From contig NZ_BMKS01000010.1 in the NCBI RefSeq assembly GCF_014644455.1, forward strand, positions 90,809-154,808: 64,000 nucleotides of DNA, given 5' to 3'. A model generated the notes under the pieces. The model was not told the DNA's origin and ran no database searches. It saw only the letters and a list, made by a program, of their open reading frames with translations. This document shows positions 63,947 through 64,000 of the stretch, in pieces. This stretch comes from Caldovatus sediminis. Its GTDB lineage: Bacteria > Pseudomonadota > Alphaproteobacteria > Acetobacterales > Acetobacteraceae. The translations under genes and the position numbers were made by a program. Position 1 is the first letter of the stretch. The number at the start of each line of letters is the position of its first letter.

Positions 63947-64000
63947 GTTGCATCGGTCTTCTGGATGGAAGCCTGGGGGTGTGGTCTTGGCTGCGGGCGG

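Overview
The window is very GC-rich (clearly above 70% by eye). It reads as chromosomal DNA of a Rhodospirillales alphaproteobacterium, most likely Acetobacteraceae of the Roseomonas type. The grounds are the conserved core order ubiG / lysC / rodZ-like / ispG / hisS / prfA / prmC / DUF4167 / clpB, the DUF1178 and DUF4167 genes, and three stand-alone TctC/Bug solute-binding proteins. The taxon is inferred from gene content only. I found no insertion sequence, phage gene, CRISPR array or tRNA.

Layout. 1-5098: two tandem paralogous glycine-zipper/SH3-like envelope proteins, then an exported WD40-caspase fusion. 5109-9633: two Bug receptors, a small lipoprotein, and a carboxymuconolactone decarboxylase-fold protein coupled to a polysaccharide deacetylase. 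9652-14895: an acyl-CoA-type catabolic cluster (SCP2-like thiolase, DUF35 partner, TetR, acyl-CoA-dehydrogenase-fold flavoprotein, VOC protein, third Bug receptor). 15240-19772: CinA-C amidase, phosphoribosyltransferase, a possibly frameshifted DUF6496-like gene, an NAD(P)-binding protein and a sugar-acid dehydratase. 19928-25188: rplM-rpsI, argC, gamma-carbonic anhydrase-like protein, oxalate-CoA ligase-like enzyme and a PanE-family reductase. 25273-27181: three coupled paralogous lipoproteins. 27291-39325: PHA synthase, proline-rich lipoprotein, alaC-like aminotransferase, hom, glpX, recJ, a remnant of a keto-acid hydratase gene, a hydantoinase, radC and map.

39481-54243: a methyltransferase, a four-domain rhodanese, comF, grxC, DUF1178 behind a CIRCE-like palindrome, ubiG, lysC, a nitronate monooxygenase-like protein, a RodZ-like protein, ispG, hisS-prfA-prmC (4-base overlaps) and a lipoprotein with a TTG start. 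54605-63587: DUF4167 with a structured leader, a glycosyltransferase/debranching-enzyme pair, a MOSC protein, clpB behind a sigma-32-like promoter, and an M23 peptidase. The last 200 bases look like an rRNA operon leader (promoter plus boxA), so a 16S gene should begin just past the right edge.

How the genes work together. Housekeeping modules cover translation (rplM, rpsI, hisS, prfA, prmC, map), amino-acid synthesis (argC, hom, lysC, alaC-like), isoprenoid and quinone synthesis (ispG, ubiG), DNA processing (recJ, radC, comF) and proteostasis (clpB). Between them lie accessory catabolic modules built on CoA thioesters and exported ligand-binding proteins. The least explained parts are the lipoprotein pair plus exported caspase, the lipoprotein trio, the CIRCE-like site before DUF1178, and the A-rich island in lysC. 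Where the start codon was a choice I give the reason; non-ATG starts (TTG at 2090, 52563 and 54243; several GTG) are inferred.
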